DNA of 64,000 nt. It comes from Leptothrix cholodnii SP-6 (GTDB lineage Bacteria > Pseudomonadota > Gammaproteobacteria > Burkholderiales > Burkholderiaceae_C). Within the stretch, counting starts at the first letter, position 1, and each line of letters opens with the position of its first letter. Below, one piece after another: positions 54,262 to 62,244 of this stretch. The stretch spans positions 3,026,001-3,090,000 of the forward strand of contig NC_010524.1 in NCBI RefSeq assembly GCF_000019785.1, given 5' to 3'. Under the pieces are notes generated by a model. That model worked only from the letters and a program-made list of their open reading frames with translations. It was not told the origin of the DNA and did no database searches. A program made the translations under genes and the position numbers.

Positions 54262-55041
54262 ATGACCGAATCCATCCACCTCCGCCCGCTGACGGGCAAG
54301 AACATGCTCGTGACCGGCGTCGCCAACGAGCAATCGATCGCCTGGGGCTGCGCCAAGGCCTTCCACGACATGGGGGCGCGCGTCGCCATCACCTATCGCA
54401 ACGAACGCGATCTGGCCGCCGTGACCCCGCTGGCCGAACAGATCGACGCGCTGTGCCTGCCGCTCGACGTCACCGTCGACGGCCAGATGCAGAGCGTGTT
54501 CGCCGAGCTCGGCCGACATTTCGGCACGCTGCACTCGGTCGTGCACTCGATCGCCTTCGCGCCCAAGTCCGACCTGCACGTGCCGCTGAGCGAATGCTCG
54601 CGCGCCGGCTTCCTGAAGGCGATGGACTGCTCCTGCTTCAGCTTCATCGAGATGGCCCATCTGGCCGCCCCGCTGATGACCGAGGGCGGCACGCTGTTCA
54701 CGATGAGCTACCACGGCGCCCAGCGCGTGGTCGAGCACTACAACGTGATGGGCCCGGTGAAGGCCGCGCTCGAAGCCTCGGTGCGCTACCTGGCGCACGA
54801 ACTGGGCCGCCAGGGCATCCGCGTGCACGCGATCTCGCCGGGGCCGATCCGCACCCGCGCGGCCAGCGGCATCGCCGATTTCGACGAGCTGATCAACGCC
54901 GCCAGCCAGCGCGCGCCGGCCGGCACCATCGCCGGCATCGAGGACGTCGGCTACGCCACCGCGATGCTGGCCGTCGACGGCGCACGCCTGCTCACCGGCA
55001 CGACGATCCACGTCGACGGCGGTGCGCACATCATGAATTGA
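54262..55041 (+). CDS. fabI: Enoyl-[acyl-carrier-protein] reductase FabI, NADH type
   Basis: This 259-residue short-chain dehydrogenase reduces trans-2-enoyl-ACP. NAD-binding loop NMLVTGVANEQSIAWGCAKA, VVHSIAFAPK, the catalytic Tyr-x9-Tyr-x6-Lys set SYHGAQRVVEHYNVMGPVKAALEAS, and ISPGPIRTRAASGI are canonical for FabI. Its place 20 bases after the DUF3141 gene, not with other fatty-acid genes, suggests a specialised paralogue; the cell probably has another enoyl reductase. Confidence 0.93.
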   Translation: MTESIHLRPLTGKNMLVTGVANEQSIAWGCAKAFHDMGARVAITYRNERDLAAVTPLAEQIDALCLPLDVTVDGQMQSVFAELGRHFGTLHSVVHSIAFAPKSDLHVPLSECSRAGFLKAMDCSCFSFIEMAHLAAPLMTEGGTLFTMSYHGAQRVVEHYNVMGPVKAALEASVRYLAHELGRQGIRVHAISPGPIRTRAASGIADFDELINAASQRAPAGTIAGIEDVGYATAMLAVDGARLLTGTTIHVDGGAHIMN

Positions 55042-55052
55042 AGGAGCGAACC

Positions 55053-55325
55053 GTGTCCGCCGAACAGAGCGACGTGACGGAGACCCGACTGCTGATCTTC
55101 GGTCTGTCACGCGACGTCACCGTGCAAGAGGTTCAGGCGCTGCTGGGTCGCTGTAAGCTGGCTGCCGTCGAATTGCTGGTGCAACCGGGTCTTGACGAGG
55201 CGGTCGGTGTGGTTCATCTGCCATCGAACCGCACGCAGGCCTGGCGGCTGTCCGACCAGCTCAACCAGCGCAGCCTGCGTGGCCGGCGCCTGCATTCGTG
55301 GGTTCCGGTGATGGCCTGGGCGTGA
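55053..55325 (+). CDS. Small RRM-like protein in the DUF3141 operon
   Basis: This 90-residue protein has a beta-alpha-beta-beta-alpha-beta pattern (TRLLIFGLSRDVTVQEVQALLG, AAVELLVQP, AVGVVHLPS, SDQLNQRSLRGRRLHSWVP), like an RNA-recognition motif without the aromatic RNP1/RNP2 residues. The GTG start at 55053 has AAGGAG 6 bases upstream. It lies between fabI and the MaoC-Pta gene in the same direction. I infer an RRM fold; nucleic-acid binding is doubtful because the aromatic residues are missing. Confidence 0.65.
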   Translation: MSAEQSDVTETRLLIFGLSRDVTVQEVQALLGRCKLAAVELLVQPGLDEAVGVVHLPSNRTQAWRLSDQLNQRSLRGRRLHSWVPVMAWA

Positions 55326-55368
55326 GCCGCCAGGCGGCCCTCGTCAACCGATACAGAGAAAGTCCCCC

Positions 55369-56778
55369 ATGAACATCGATCTCAACGACGCGTGGCTGGT
55401 CAACACCACCTTCGATGAACTCACCGTCGGTCAGGGCGCCACGATGCGCCGCTCGCTGACCGATGCCGACATCGCCGGCTTCGCCGCGATCTCGGGCGAT
55501 CTCAACCCGACCCACCTCGACGAGGCCTACGCGCAGGGCGAAGGCATGGCCGGCCGCACCGCGCACGGCATGTGGAGCGGCGCGCTGGTGTCCACCGTGC
55601 TGGGCACGGTCTTCCCCGGCCCGGGCACGCGCTATGTCGAGCAGCGCCTGCGCTTTCTCGGCGAGGCGCGGGTCGGTGACCTGCTCGACGTCTCGGTGCG
55701 CGTGACGTCCAAGGATCCGGCCACCTTCTTCGTCACGCTCGACTGCGCGGTGCGCCGCCAGGACGGCCGCGAGCTGATGGCCGGCGAGGCCGTGGTGATG
55801 GCGCCGATGCACAAGCAGCGCGTGCGCAGCGCCAACGGCCTGCGCTGGCATGTGTTCGACGCCGCCGCCGGCGTGCGCGGCCTGATCGCCAAGGCGACCC
55901 AGCTCGGCCGCCTGAACTGCGCCATCGTGCACCCGTGCGACACCGAATCGCTGCGCGGCGCGCTCGATGCGGCGCATCACGGCCTGTTCACGCCCGTCAT
56001 CGTGGCGCCGCGCGAGCGCATCCTGGCGATCGCCGGCCAGGCCGGCCTCGACCTCGGCTCGGCCGTGATCGAGGACGTGCCGCACAGCCACGCCGCCGCC
56101 GAACGCGCCGCCGCCCTGGCCGCGACCGGCGAAGTGCAGGCGCTGATGAAGGGCAGCCTGCACACCGACGAGCTGATGAAGGCGGTGCTGTCGCGCCCCG
56201 AACTGCGCACCAAGCGGCGCCTGTCGCACGTGTTCCGCTTCGACGCGCCGGCGTATCACAAGCCGCTGCTCGTGACCGACGCGGCGATGAACATCGCCCC
56301 CACGCTCGACGAGAAGGTCCACATCGTGCAGAACGCGATCGACCTGGCGCGCATCCTGGGTGTCGAGACACCCAAGGCGGCGATCCTCGCCGCGGTCGAG
56401 AGCGTCAACTCGAAGATGGCCTGCACGCTCGACGCCGCCGCGCTGAGCAAGATGGCCGACCGCGGCCAGATCACCGGCGGCATCGTCGACGGGCCGCTGG
56501 CCTTCGACAACGCCATCTCGGCCGAGGCCGCGCGCACCAAGGGCATCGTCTCGCCGGTGGCCGGCGACCCGGACATCCTGGTGGTGCCCGACCTGGTGTC
56601 CGGCAACATCCTGGCCAAGCAGCTCGAATACCTCGGCGGCGCGATGGGCAGCGGCGTGGTGCTCGGCGCCCGGGTGCCGATCGCGCTGACCAGCCGCGCC
56701 GACGGCGCCACCGCCCGCCTGGCCTCGGCCGCGCTGGCGGTGCTGGTGGCCCACAGCTACAAGGCAGCACAACCATGA
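55369..56778 (+). CDS. MaoC-Pta fusion: enoyl-CoA hydratase / phosphate acyltransferase
   Basis: This 469-residue protein has an N-terminal MaoC hot-dog domain (residues 1-145) with the hydratase dyad in AISGDLNPTHLDEAYA (Asp, His) and HGMWSGALVSTVLG, followed by a phosphate acetyl/butyryltransferase domain (about 160-465: GRLNCAIVHPCDTESLRGALDAAHHGL, TDAAMNIAPTLDEK, GNILAKQLEYLGGA). It could hydrate enoyl-CoA to (R)-3-hydroxyacyl-CoA and convert acyl-CoA to acyl phosphate. Fusions of this type are known near ackA. The stop overlaps the ackA start. Confidence 0.92.
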   Translation: MNIDLNDAWLVNTTFDELTVGQGATMRRSLTDADIAGFAAISGDLNPTHLDEAYAQGEGMAGRTAHGMWSGALVSTVLGTVFPGPGTRYVEQRLRFLGEARVGDLLDVSVRVTSKDPATFFVTLDCAVRRQDGRELMAGEAVVMAPMHKQRVRSANGLRWHVFDAAAGVRGLIAKATQLGRLNCAIVHPCDTESLRGALDAAHHGLFTPVIVAPRERILAIAGQAGLDLGSAVIEDVPHSHAAAERAAALAATGEVQALMKGSLHTDELMKAVLSRPELRTKRRLSHVFRFDAPAYHKPLLVTDAAMNIAPTLDEKVHIVQNAIDLARILGVETPKAAILAAVESVNSKMACTLDAAALSKMADRGQITGGIVDGPLAFDNAISAEAARTKGIVSPVAGDPDILVVPDLVSGNILAKQLEYLGGAMGSGVVLGARVPIALTSRADGATARLASAALAVLVAHSYKAAQP

Positions 56779-58025
56779 ACGCCCGGGATCCCCAGACAAG
56801 CGACATCGCCGTGACGCATGCACCGATGCGCCAGGCCGTGCTGAGCGTCAACGCCGGCTCGTCGTCACTGAAGTTCGCGGTCTATCCGGTCGGCGCCGAC
56901 GAGGTCGGCGAGGCCGGCCTGTCGGGCCTGGCCGAAGGGCTGGAGCCGGGCGGCCAGCCCTCGATCAGCGTCAAGTCGCCAGGTGCTGCCAGTGTCAAGC
57001 AGGCGCTGACGTTGCGAGAGGGCGAAACGCCCTTCGACGCCGCGCTGCGCGCCGTCATCGCCGCGGTCGAACACGACGGCGGGCCGCGCCTGCTGGCGGT
57101 GGCGCACCGCGTGGTGCACGGCGGCAGCCACTACGCCGCCTCGGTGCTGATCGACGACGCGGTGCTGGCGATCCTCGACAGCCTGTGCCCGCTCGCCCCG
57201 CTGCACCAGCCGGCCAACCTGACCGGCGTGCGGGCCTTCCGGCGCGCCCGCCCCGATCTGCCGCAGGTGGCCTGTTTCGACACCGCCTTCCACGCCACCA
57301 CGCCCGATGTCGAACAGCGTTTTGCGCTGCCCGATTCGTTCAACGACGAAGGCGTGCGGCGCTACGGTTTCCACGGCCTGTCGTACCAGTACGTCAGCGG
57401 CGTGCTGGCCCGGGCCACACCCCGTGCGGGCGGGCGCATGCTGCTCGCCCACCTCGGCAACGGCGCCAGCCTGTGCGCCGTGCGCGAAGGCCGCAGCATC
57501 GCCACGACGATGGGCTTCTCGGCGCTTGACGGCCTGATGATGGGCACCCGCAGCGGCGCCATCGACGCCGGCGTGCTGCTGCACCTGATGCGCGCGGGCT
57601 GGACTGCCGCGGCGATCGAGAAGCTGCTCTACAAGCAGTCGGGCCTGCTGGGTGTCTCGGGTGTGTCGGCCGACATGCGCACGCTGCGCGCCAGCACCGA
57701 AGCCGGCGCCGCGCGGGCGATCGCGCTGTTCACCTACCGCGTGGTGCGCGAGTGCGGTGCCTTGTCGGCCTGCCTGGGCGGGGTCGACGTGCTCGGCTTC
57801 ACCGGCGGCATCGGCGAACACGACGTGGCGCTGCGCGCAGATGTCTGCGCCGCGCTGGGCCATCTGGGCGTGCGGATCGACGCCGCCGCCAACCGCTGCG
57901 CCGACGGCAGCACCGTCGCCGCCATCCACGCCGCCGACAGTGCGGTCGAAGTCTGGGTGGTGCCGACCGACGAGGGCCGCGTCGCCGCGCGCGATGCGAT
58001 GGCGCTGCTGCACGCCGGCCGTTGA
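56775..58025 (+). CDS. ackA: Acetate kinase
   Basis: This 416-residue enzyme of the ASKHA fold interconverts acetyl phosphate and acetate with ATP. Blocks: VNAGSSSLKFAVYP, AHRVVHGGSHY, CFDTAFHATTP, RYGFHGLSYQYV, AHLGNGASLCA, GTRSGAIDAGVLLHLM and GFTGGIGEHD. The ATG overlaps the MaoC-Pta stop (ATGA), so acyl-phosphate producer and kinase are made together. It is the last gene of the DUF3141 operon. Confidence 0.96.
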   Translation: MNARDPQTSDIAVTHAPMRQAVLSVNAGSSSLKFAVYPVGADEVGEAGLSGLAEGLEPGGQPSISVKSPGAASVKQALTLREGETPFDAALRAVIAAVEHDGGPRLLAVAHRVVHGGSHYAASVLIDDAVLAILDSLCPLAPLHQPANLTGVRAFRRARPDLPQVACFDTAFHATTPDVEQRFALPDSFNDEGVRRYGFHGLSYQYVSGVLARATPRAGGRMLLAHLGNGASLCAVREGRSIATTMGFSALDGLMMGTRSGAIDAGVLLHLMRAGWTAAAIEKLLYKQSGLLGVSGVSADMRTLRASTEAGAARAIALFTYRVVRECGALSACLGGVDVLGFTGGIGEHDVALRADVCAALGHLGVRIDAAANRCADGSTVAAIHAADSAVEVWVVPTDEGRVAARDAMALLHAGR

Positions 58026-58062
58026 TAGGCCGGGTCGAGCGTCGACATCGGCGCGGCCGGGT

Positions 58063-58323
58063 TCACCAGGCCGCGCTGCCGTTCGAGCCGTCGAACCTGG
58101 TGCAGTGGGTCTTGTAGAACGCCGCGATGTTGGCCTTGAGCGCGTCGCCTTCCTTGGTTCCGGAGGGCAGGTCGGCGAGCTGCCCCTTCATCGCCAGATC
58201 GAGCTTGAAGCAGAAGTCGATCAGCTGCCTGCGTTCGGAACGGTTGGGCGTGGGCTGGGCCGCAGAGGCCTGCAAGGCGCTCAGTGCCAGCACGGCGGCC
58301 AGAAGGAACGGGCGTGAGTTCAT
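58063..58323 (-). CDS. Small secreted protein of unknown function
   Basis: This 86-residue protein has a signal peptide (MNSRPFLLAAVLALSALQASA) and a 65-residue mature part with two cysteines (FCFKLDLAMKG and FYKTHCTRFDG) that could pair. GGAG precedes the ATG at 58323 by 7 bases; a longer frame with 12 more residues would spoil the signal peptide. I recognise no family. It is convergent with ackA. Confidence 0.75.
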   Translation of the reverse strand: MNSRPFLLAAVLALSALQASAAQPTPNRSERRQLIDFCFKLDLAMKGQLADLPSGTKEGDALKANIAAFYKTHCTRFDGSNGSAAW

Positions 58324-58503
58324 GTCGCATCTCCGGATCGAACAGTCAGGGGCTCGCATTAAACCCAGCTTCGGATCCGCTCCGACAAGGTTTGGCCCAG
58401 CCTGATCTGATAAAAATGCAAATGCTGTGATTTACGGCGGATCAGCCGATTGAGCACATCGGCCGGGTGCTCCCGGCTCGCCGACCTTCCAGACGGGAAC
58501 TGC

Positions 58504-59088
58504 ATGCAAACGGGGATTCGAGTGCGCCGACGGGTTCGGTGGGCGCTCATCGGCGCGGGCTTGCTGGCGTGCCTGTCGGGCGCCTGTGCCTGGACGGTGG
58601 TGGGCGAGGTGACGCGGGTCAGCGACGGCGACACCGTGACGCTGCTCGACCGCGAGCGCCGGCGCCACAAGATCCGCCTGGCCGGCATCGATGCGCCGGA
58701 GCGGCAACAGGCCTGGGGCAAGGTGGCCGCAAGCGCCTTGCGCTTGGCGCTGCTGCGCCGCACGGCATCGGCCGAGTGCGACAGCGTCGACCGCTACGGC
58801 CGCGCGGTCTGCACGCTGACGCTCGATCAGCAGGACGTTTCCCTGGCCATGCTGAACGCCGGTCTGGCATGGCATTACGTGGCCTACATCCGCGATCAGA
58901 CACGTGCCGAGGCACGGCGTTACGCGGCCGCCGAACAGGATGCACGACAGGCTCGCCGCGGCCTCTGGGCCGAACACGATCCGACCCCGCCCTGGGAATG
59001 GCGGCGCGCCATGAAGGACCGGACAAAGGCCCGCGCCGACAGCCAGGGCAGCAAGCCACGGCGCCAGGCGATCGAGTCGATGTTGTAG
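58504..59088 (+). CDS. Thermonuclease-family (SNase-like) exported nuclease
   Basis: This 194-residue protein has an N-terminal hydrophobic segment (WALIGAGLLACLSGACA) that is a signal peptide or anchor, then the staphylococcal nuclease fold: VTRVSDGDTVTLLD, HKIRLAGIDAPERQQAWGK and VDRYGRAVCTL, with the calcium-site Asp, catalytic Arg and Glu equivalents present. It should cut DNA and RNA outside the cytoplasm or at the membrane. The ATG at 58504 gives the best signal region. Confidence 0.9.
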   Translation: MQTGIRVRRRVRWALIGAGLLACLSGACAWTVVGEVTRVSDGDTVTLLDRERRRHKIRLAGIDAPERQQAWGKVAASALRLALLRRTASAECDSVDRYGRAVCTLTLDQQDVSLAMLNAGLAWHYVAYIRDQTRAEARRYAAAEQDARQARRGLWAEHDPTPPWEWRRAMKDRTKARADSQGSKPRRQAIESML

Positions 59089-59189
59089 TTCCGTCGCGCA
59101 GGGCCTGGAGGCAACCGGCAAGCGGCCCGGCCAGCGCCCACAATCCAAGGACAGCGCCCCGAGGCGCAGTCCGACCCGGAGGACCTGCC

Positions 59190-60611
59190 ATGAGCTACGC
59201 GCACACCATCGGCTCGCGCCGCTACACCTTCGACGACCTGCGCACCCTGCTGGCACGCGCCAGCCCGGCACGTTCGGGGGATCGCCTGGCGGGCGTGAGC
59301 GCCGCCAGCGCGCAAGAGCGGGTCGCCGCGCAGATGGCGCTGGCCGACCTGCCGCTGACGACCTTCCTGCACGAAGCGGTGGTGCCCTACGAGGACGATG
59401 AAGTCACGCGGCTGATCGTCGATCACCACGACGCCGCCGCCTTCGCACCGGTGAGCCACCTGACGGTGGGCGACCTGCGCAACTGGCTGCTGGGCGACGC
59501 GGCCGATGGCGCGTCGCTGGCCGCGCTCGCGCCCGGCCTGACGCCCGAAATGGTGGCGGCGGTCAGCAAGCTGTGTCGCCTGCAGGACCTGATGCTGATC
59601 GCGCACAAGTGCACGGTGGTGACGCGCTTTCGCGGCACGATCGGCCTGCCCGGTCGGCTGGCGACGCGGCTGCAGCCCAATCACCCGACCGACGACAGCG
59701 CCGGCATCGCCGCCAGCCTGCTCGACGGCCTGCTGCACGGCAGCGGCGACGCGGTCATCGGCATCAACCCGGCCACCGACAACCTGCCACAGGTGATGCG
59801 CATCCTGCAGATGCTCGACGGCGTGATCTCGCGCTACGGCATCCCGACGCAATCGTGCGTGCTCACGCACGTCACCAACACGCTGCAGGCGATCGAACGC
59901 GGCGCGCCGGTCGACCTGGTGTTCCAGTCGATCGGCGGCACCGAGGCCACGAATCGCAGCTTCGGCATCGATCTGGCGGTGCTGGGCGAGGCGCGTGCGG
60001 CGGCGCTGTCGCTGCGGCGCGGCGCGGTGTTCGATGACGGCCATGGATCGACGATGGGCGACAACGTCATGTACTTCGAGACCGGCCAGGGCAGCGCGCT
60101 GTCGGCCGGCGCGAACCACGGTTGCGACCAGCAGACCATCGAGGCGCGCGCCTACGCGGTGGCGCGGCACTTCAAGCCGCTGCTGGTCAACACGGTGGTC
60201 GGCTTCATCGGGCCGGAGTACCTGTTCGACGGCAAGCAGATCATCCGCGCCGGGCTGGAGGATCATTTCTGCGCCAAGCTGCTGGGCCTGCCGATGGGCT
60301 GCGACGTCTGCTACACCAACCACGCCGAGGCCGACAGCGACGACATGGACGCGCTGCTGACGATGCTGTGCGCGGCCGGCTGCAGCTTCATCATGGGCAT
60401 CCCGGGCTCGGACGACATCATGCTGAACTACCAGAGCACCTCGTTCCACGACGCACTGGTGATGCGCCAGCTGATGGGCCGACGCGCCGCGCCCGAGTTC
60501 GAGGCCTGGCTGCAGCGCATGGGCGTGTTCGAGGCAGGCGTCAGGTCGCGCCTGGCCGACACGCTGCCGGCACCGTTTGCCAGCGTGCTGCGGCGTCTGG
60601 AGGCAGCATGA
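59190..60611 (+). CDS. eutB: Ethanolamine ammonia-lyase large subunit
   Basis: This 473-residue adenosylcobalamin-dependent subunit splits ethanolamine into acetaldehyde and ammonia. The TIM barrel is clear: LQPNHPTDDSAGIAASLLDGL, INPATDNLPQVMRIL, FQSIGGTEATNRSFG, FETGQGSALSAGANHGCDQQTIEARAYA and MGCDVCYTNHAEADSDDMD. GGAGG lies 7 bases before the ATG. Its stop overlaps eutC. No reactivase (eutA), transporter (eutH/eat) or microcompartment gene is next to it. Confidence 0.96.
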   Translation: MSYAHTIGSRRYTFDDLRTLLARASPARSGDRLAGVSAASAQERVAAQMALADLPLTTFLHEAVVPYEDDEVTRLIVDHHDAAAFAPVSHLTVGDLRNWLLGDAADGASLAALAPGLTPEMVAAVSKLCRLQDLMLIAHKCTVVTRFRGTIGLPGRLATRLQPNHPTDDSAGIAASLLDGLLHGSGDAVIGINPATDNLPQVMRILQMLDGVISRYGIPTQSCVLTHVTNTLQAIERGAPVDLVFQSIGGTEATNRSFGIDLAVLGEARAAALSLRRGAVFDDGHGSTMGDNVMYFETGQGSALSAGANHGCDQQTIEARAYAVARHFKPLLVNTVVGFIGPEYLFDGKQIIRAGLEDHFCAKLLGLPMGCDVCYTNHAEADSDDMDALLTMLCAAGCSFIMGIPGSDDIMLNYQSTSFHDALVMRQLMGRRAAPEFEAWLQRMGVFEAGVRSRLADTLPAPFASVLRRLEAA

Positions 60612-61468
60612 CCCCCCCCGTCACCCCGGCGCGCTGGGACACGCTGCGCCGCTACACCGACGCCCGCATCGCCCTGGGCCGCGCCGGCCACAGCCTGCCC
60701 ACCGCGGCGCATCTGGCCTTTCAGCTCGCCCATGCCCAGGCGCGCGACGCCGTGCATCTGCCGTTCGACGTGCGCGGCGTGTCGGCCGCCTTGCAGGCGC
60801 TCGGCCTCGAGAGCCTGTCGCTGCACAGCGCGGCGATCGACCGCGCGGTGTATCTGCAGCGGCCCGATCTGGGGCGACGCCTCGATGAGCCATCACGCCA
60901 GGCGCTGGCGCAATGGCGCGCCGGTCAATCGGGCCGTTTCGACCTGGCCTTCGTGATCGCGGACGGGCTCTCCGCGCTGGCCGTGCACCAGAACGCGGTG
61001 GCGCTGATTTCGGCCACGCTGGCCCGGCTGCGCTCGGACCCGGTGCAGACGTGGTCGGTGGCACCGATCGCACTGGTCGAAGAAGGCCGCGTCGCCATCG
61101 GTGACGAGGCCGGCCACGGCCTGCGGGCCGACGCCGTGGTGGTGCTGATCGGCGAGCGGCCCGGCCTGAGTTCACCCGACAGCCTGGGCATCTACATCAC
61201 CTGGGCGCCAGGCCCCGGGCTGACGGATGCCAGCCGCAACTGCATCTCGAACGTTCGGCCGGCCGGTCTGTCGATCGATGCGGCAGCCACCAGGCTGCAT
61301 CGTCTGCTGGCGCAGGCACGACTGCGGCAACTCACGGGTGTTGCGCTCAAGGACGACGTCGATGAACAGCCGTCGGCATTGGCGCCTGGCCAGCCAAAGG
61401 GGGATGAGTCCGACAGCTTCCTGCTCGCGCCGACAGGGCCCGGACGACCCGGCTCACAGCCCGATTGA
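60608..61468 (+). CDS. eutC: Ethanolamine ammonia-lyase small subunit
   Basis: This 286-residue subunit completes the cobalamin site. Markers: RYTDARIALGRAGHSLPT, FVIADGLSALAVHQNA, VGDEAGHGL-type segment AIGDEAGHGLRADAVVVLIGERPGLSSPDSLGIYITWAP, and ASRNCISNVRPAGL. The last 35 residues form a Pro/Asp-rich tail beyond the usual end. The final 15 bases overlap, tail to tail, the end of the H-NS-like gene on the other strand. Confidence 0.94.
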   Translation: MTPPVTPARWDTLRRYTDARIALGRAGHSLPTAAHLAFQLAHAQARDAVHLPFDVRGVSAALQALGLESLSLHSAAIDRAVYLQRPDLGRRLDEPSRQALAQWRAGQSGRFDLAFVIADGLSALAVHQNAVALISATLARLRSDPVQTWSVAPIALVEEGRVAIGDEAGHGLRADAVVVLIGERPGLSSPDSLGIYITWAPGPGLTDASRNCISNVRPAGLSIDAAATRLHRLLAQARLRQLTGVALKDDVDEQPSALAPGQPKGDESDSFLLAPTGPGRPGSQPD

Positions 61469-61834
61469 CGAGCCGGCGTCGGGCGTCGGCCTCACGCGCA
61501 ACTGGTCGACGGTGTAGCCCTCGTACAACAAGGCTTCGCGCAACCACTGGGGTTGCGGCCCTTCGCCGTCCCAGGTGGAGCCGGATACCGGGTGCCGATA
61601 GCGGGCAACGGCAGCCGCAGCAGGCGCCGGCCGTGGAGCCGGGACACCGCGCCCACGCAACTCGGTCGGGCTGATGCTCCAGAACGCCATCAGCCGGCGT
61701 ATCTTGCGGATCGCGGCTTCTTTTTCAGGTTCGATCACGTCATTGACCATGGAATGGATCGTCTTCAGCCAGTCCGCCTGAGCGGCCGACTGTCGACTGA
61801 ATAATGTCACAGCGTCAAAGTCCCCCCGCGACAC
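61454..61834 (-). CDS. H-NS histone-family DNA-binding protein
   Basis: This 126-residue protein has the H-NS C-terminal domain: FWSISPTELRGRG, then YRHPVSGSTWDGEGPQPQWLREALL. The N-terminal part is helical (AAIRKIRRLMA) for dimerisation, joined by an Ala/Pro linker. In the AT-hook-like loop the usual Gly-Arg-Gly is Gly-Glu-Gly, a variant I have seen in related proteins. I kept the GTG at 61834, with AGG 5 bases upstream; ATG 61750 (98 residues) is an alternative. Its 3' end overlaps eutC. Confidence 0.82.
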   Translation of the reverse strand: MSRGDFDAVTLFSRQSAAQADWLKTIHSMVNDVIEPEKEAAIRKIRRLMAFWSISPTELRGRGVPAPRPAPAAAAVARYRHPVSGSTWDGEGPQPQWLREALLYEGYTVDQLRVRPTPDAGSSIGL

Positions 61835-61950
61835 GGAACCTGCAAGCCCCCCCGGACGCGTAGCCGGGATACAGGAAACCGTTGTTTGGCGGGGCGGGGC
61901 AGATGCCGCCAGGCGAGAGGCTCTCGCGGTGGCTTACAATCTCGCTCGAC

Positions 61951-62040
61951 GGGCCTCCCCGCATGGGGGCGCGGCCAAACGGGTCAGGTCGGGAACGAAG
62001 CAGCCCTAACCGTTTGCCACCAGTGCCGGGGTTCAGGCTC
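61951..62040 (+). ncRNA. ffs: Signal recognition particle 4.5S RNA
   Basis: The 90-base stretch contains the universal SRP core GGTCAGGTCGGGAACGAAG with CAGCCC and the closing strand TTTGCCACCAGTGCCGGGG. The 5' GGGCCTCCCCG pairs with the 3' CGGGGTTCAGGCTC, forming the long hairpin with GGAA-type apical loop (GGGAAC). TACAAT at 61935-61940 is a good -10, 10 bases upstream. It pairs with Ffh to target membrane proteins. Ends are estimated from base pairing and may be off by a few bases. Confidence 0.93.
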
Positions 62041-62075
62041 GTCACCCTTCTGCAGAAAGCACAGGAAAATCAACG

Positions 62076-62094
62076 GATCAGGCCGTGCCTGATC
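62076..62094 (+). terminator. Hairpin after the SRP RNA
   Basis: GATCAGGC (62076-62083) and GCCTGATC (62087-62094) pair perfectly around CGT, 36 bases after ffs; only GTTCT follows, so it is a weak intrinsic terminator or a processing end. The remaining sequence to 62244 shows no gene I can support. Confidence 0.55.
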
Positions 62095-62244
62095 GTTCTG
62101 GCCTCTCGTGCATCACCCAGCTGTGACACCTCGCCTTCAGAAGGTCGGGCGCCATCTCACGGCTCAGCGGCCTCTACATGCACGGCACTGCGCACGACCT
62201 GCGCATCGTCCTGCTCAACAGCCCCCCCCGCAAGAGGCCCAACC

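Noticed and set aside
62041..62244. A dnaX or recR gene expected beside ffs in some proteobacteria
   Set aside because: No reading frame of those families is present; the region before the pseudokinase stop is noncoding as far as I can see.
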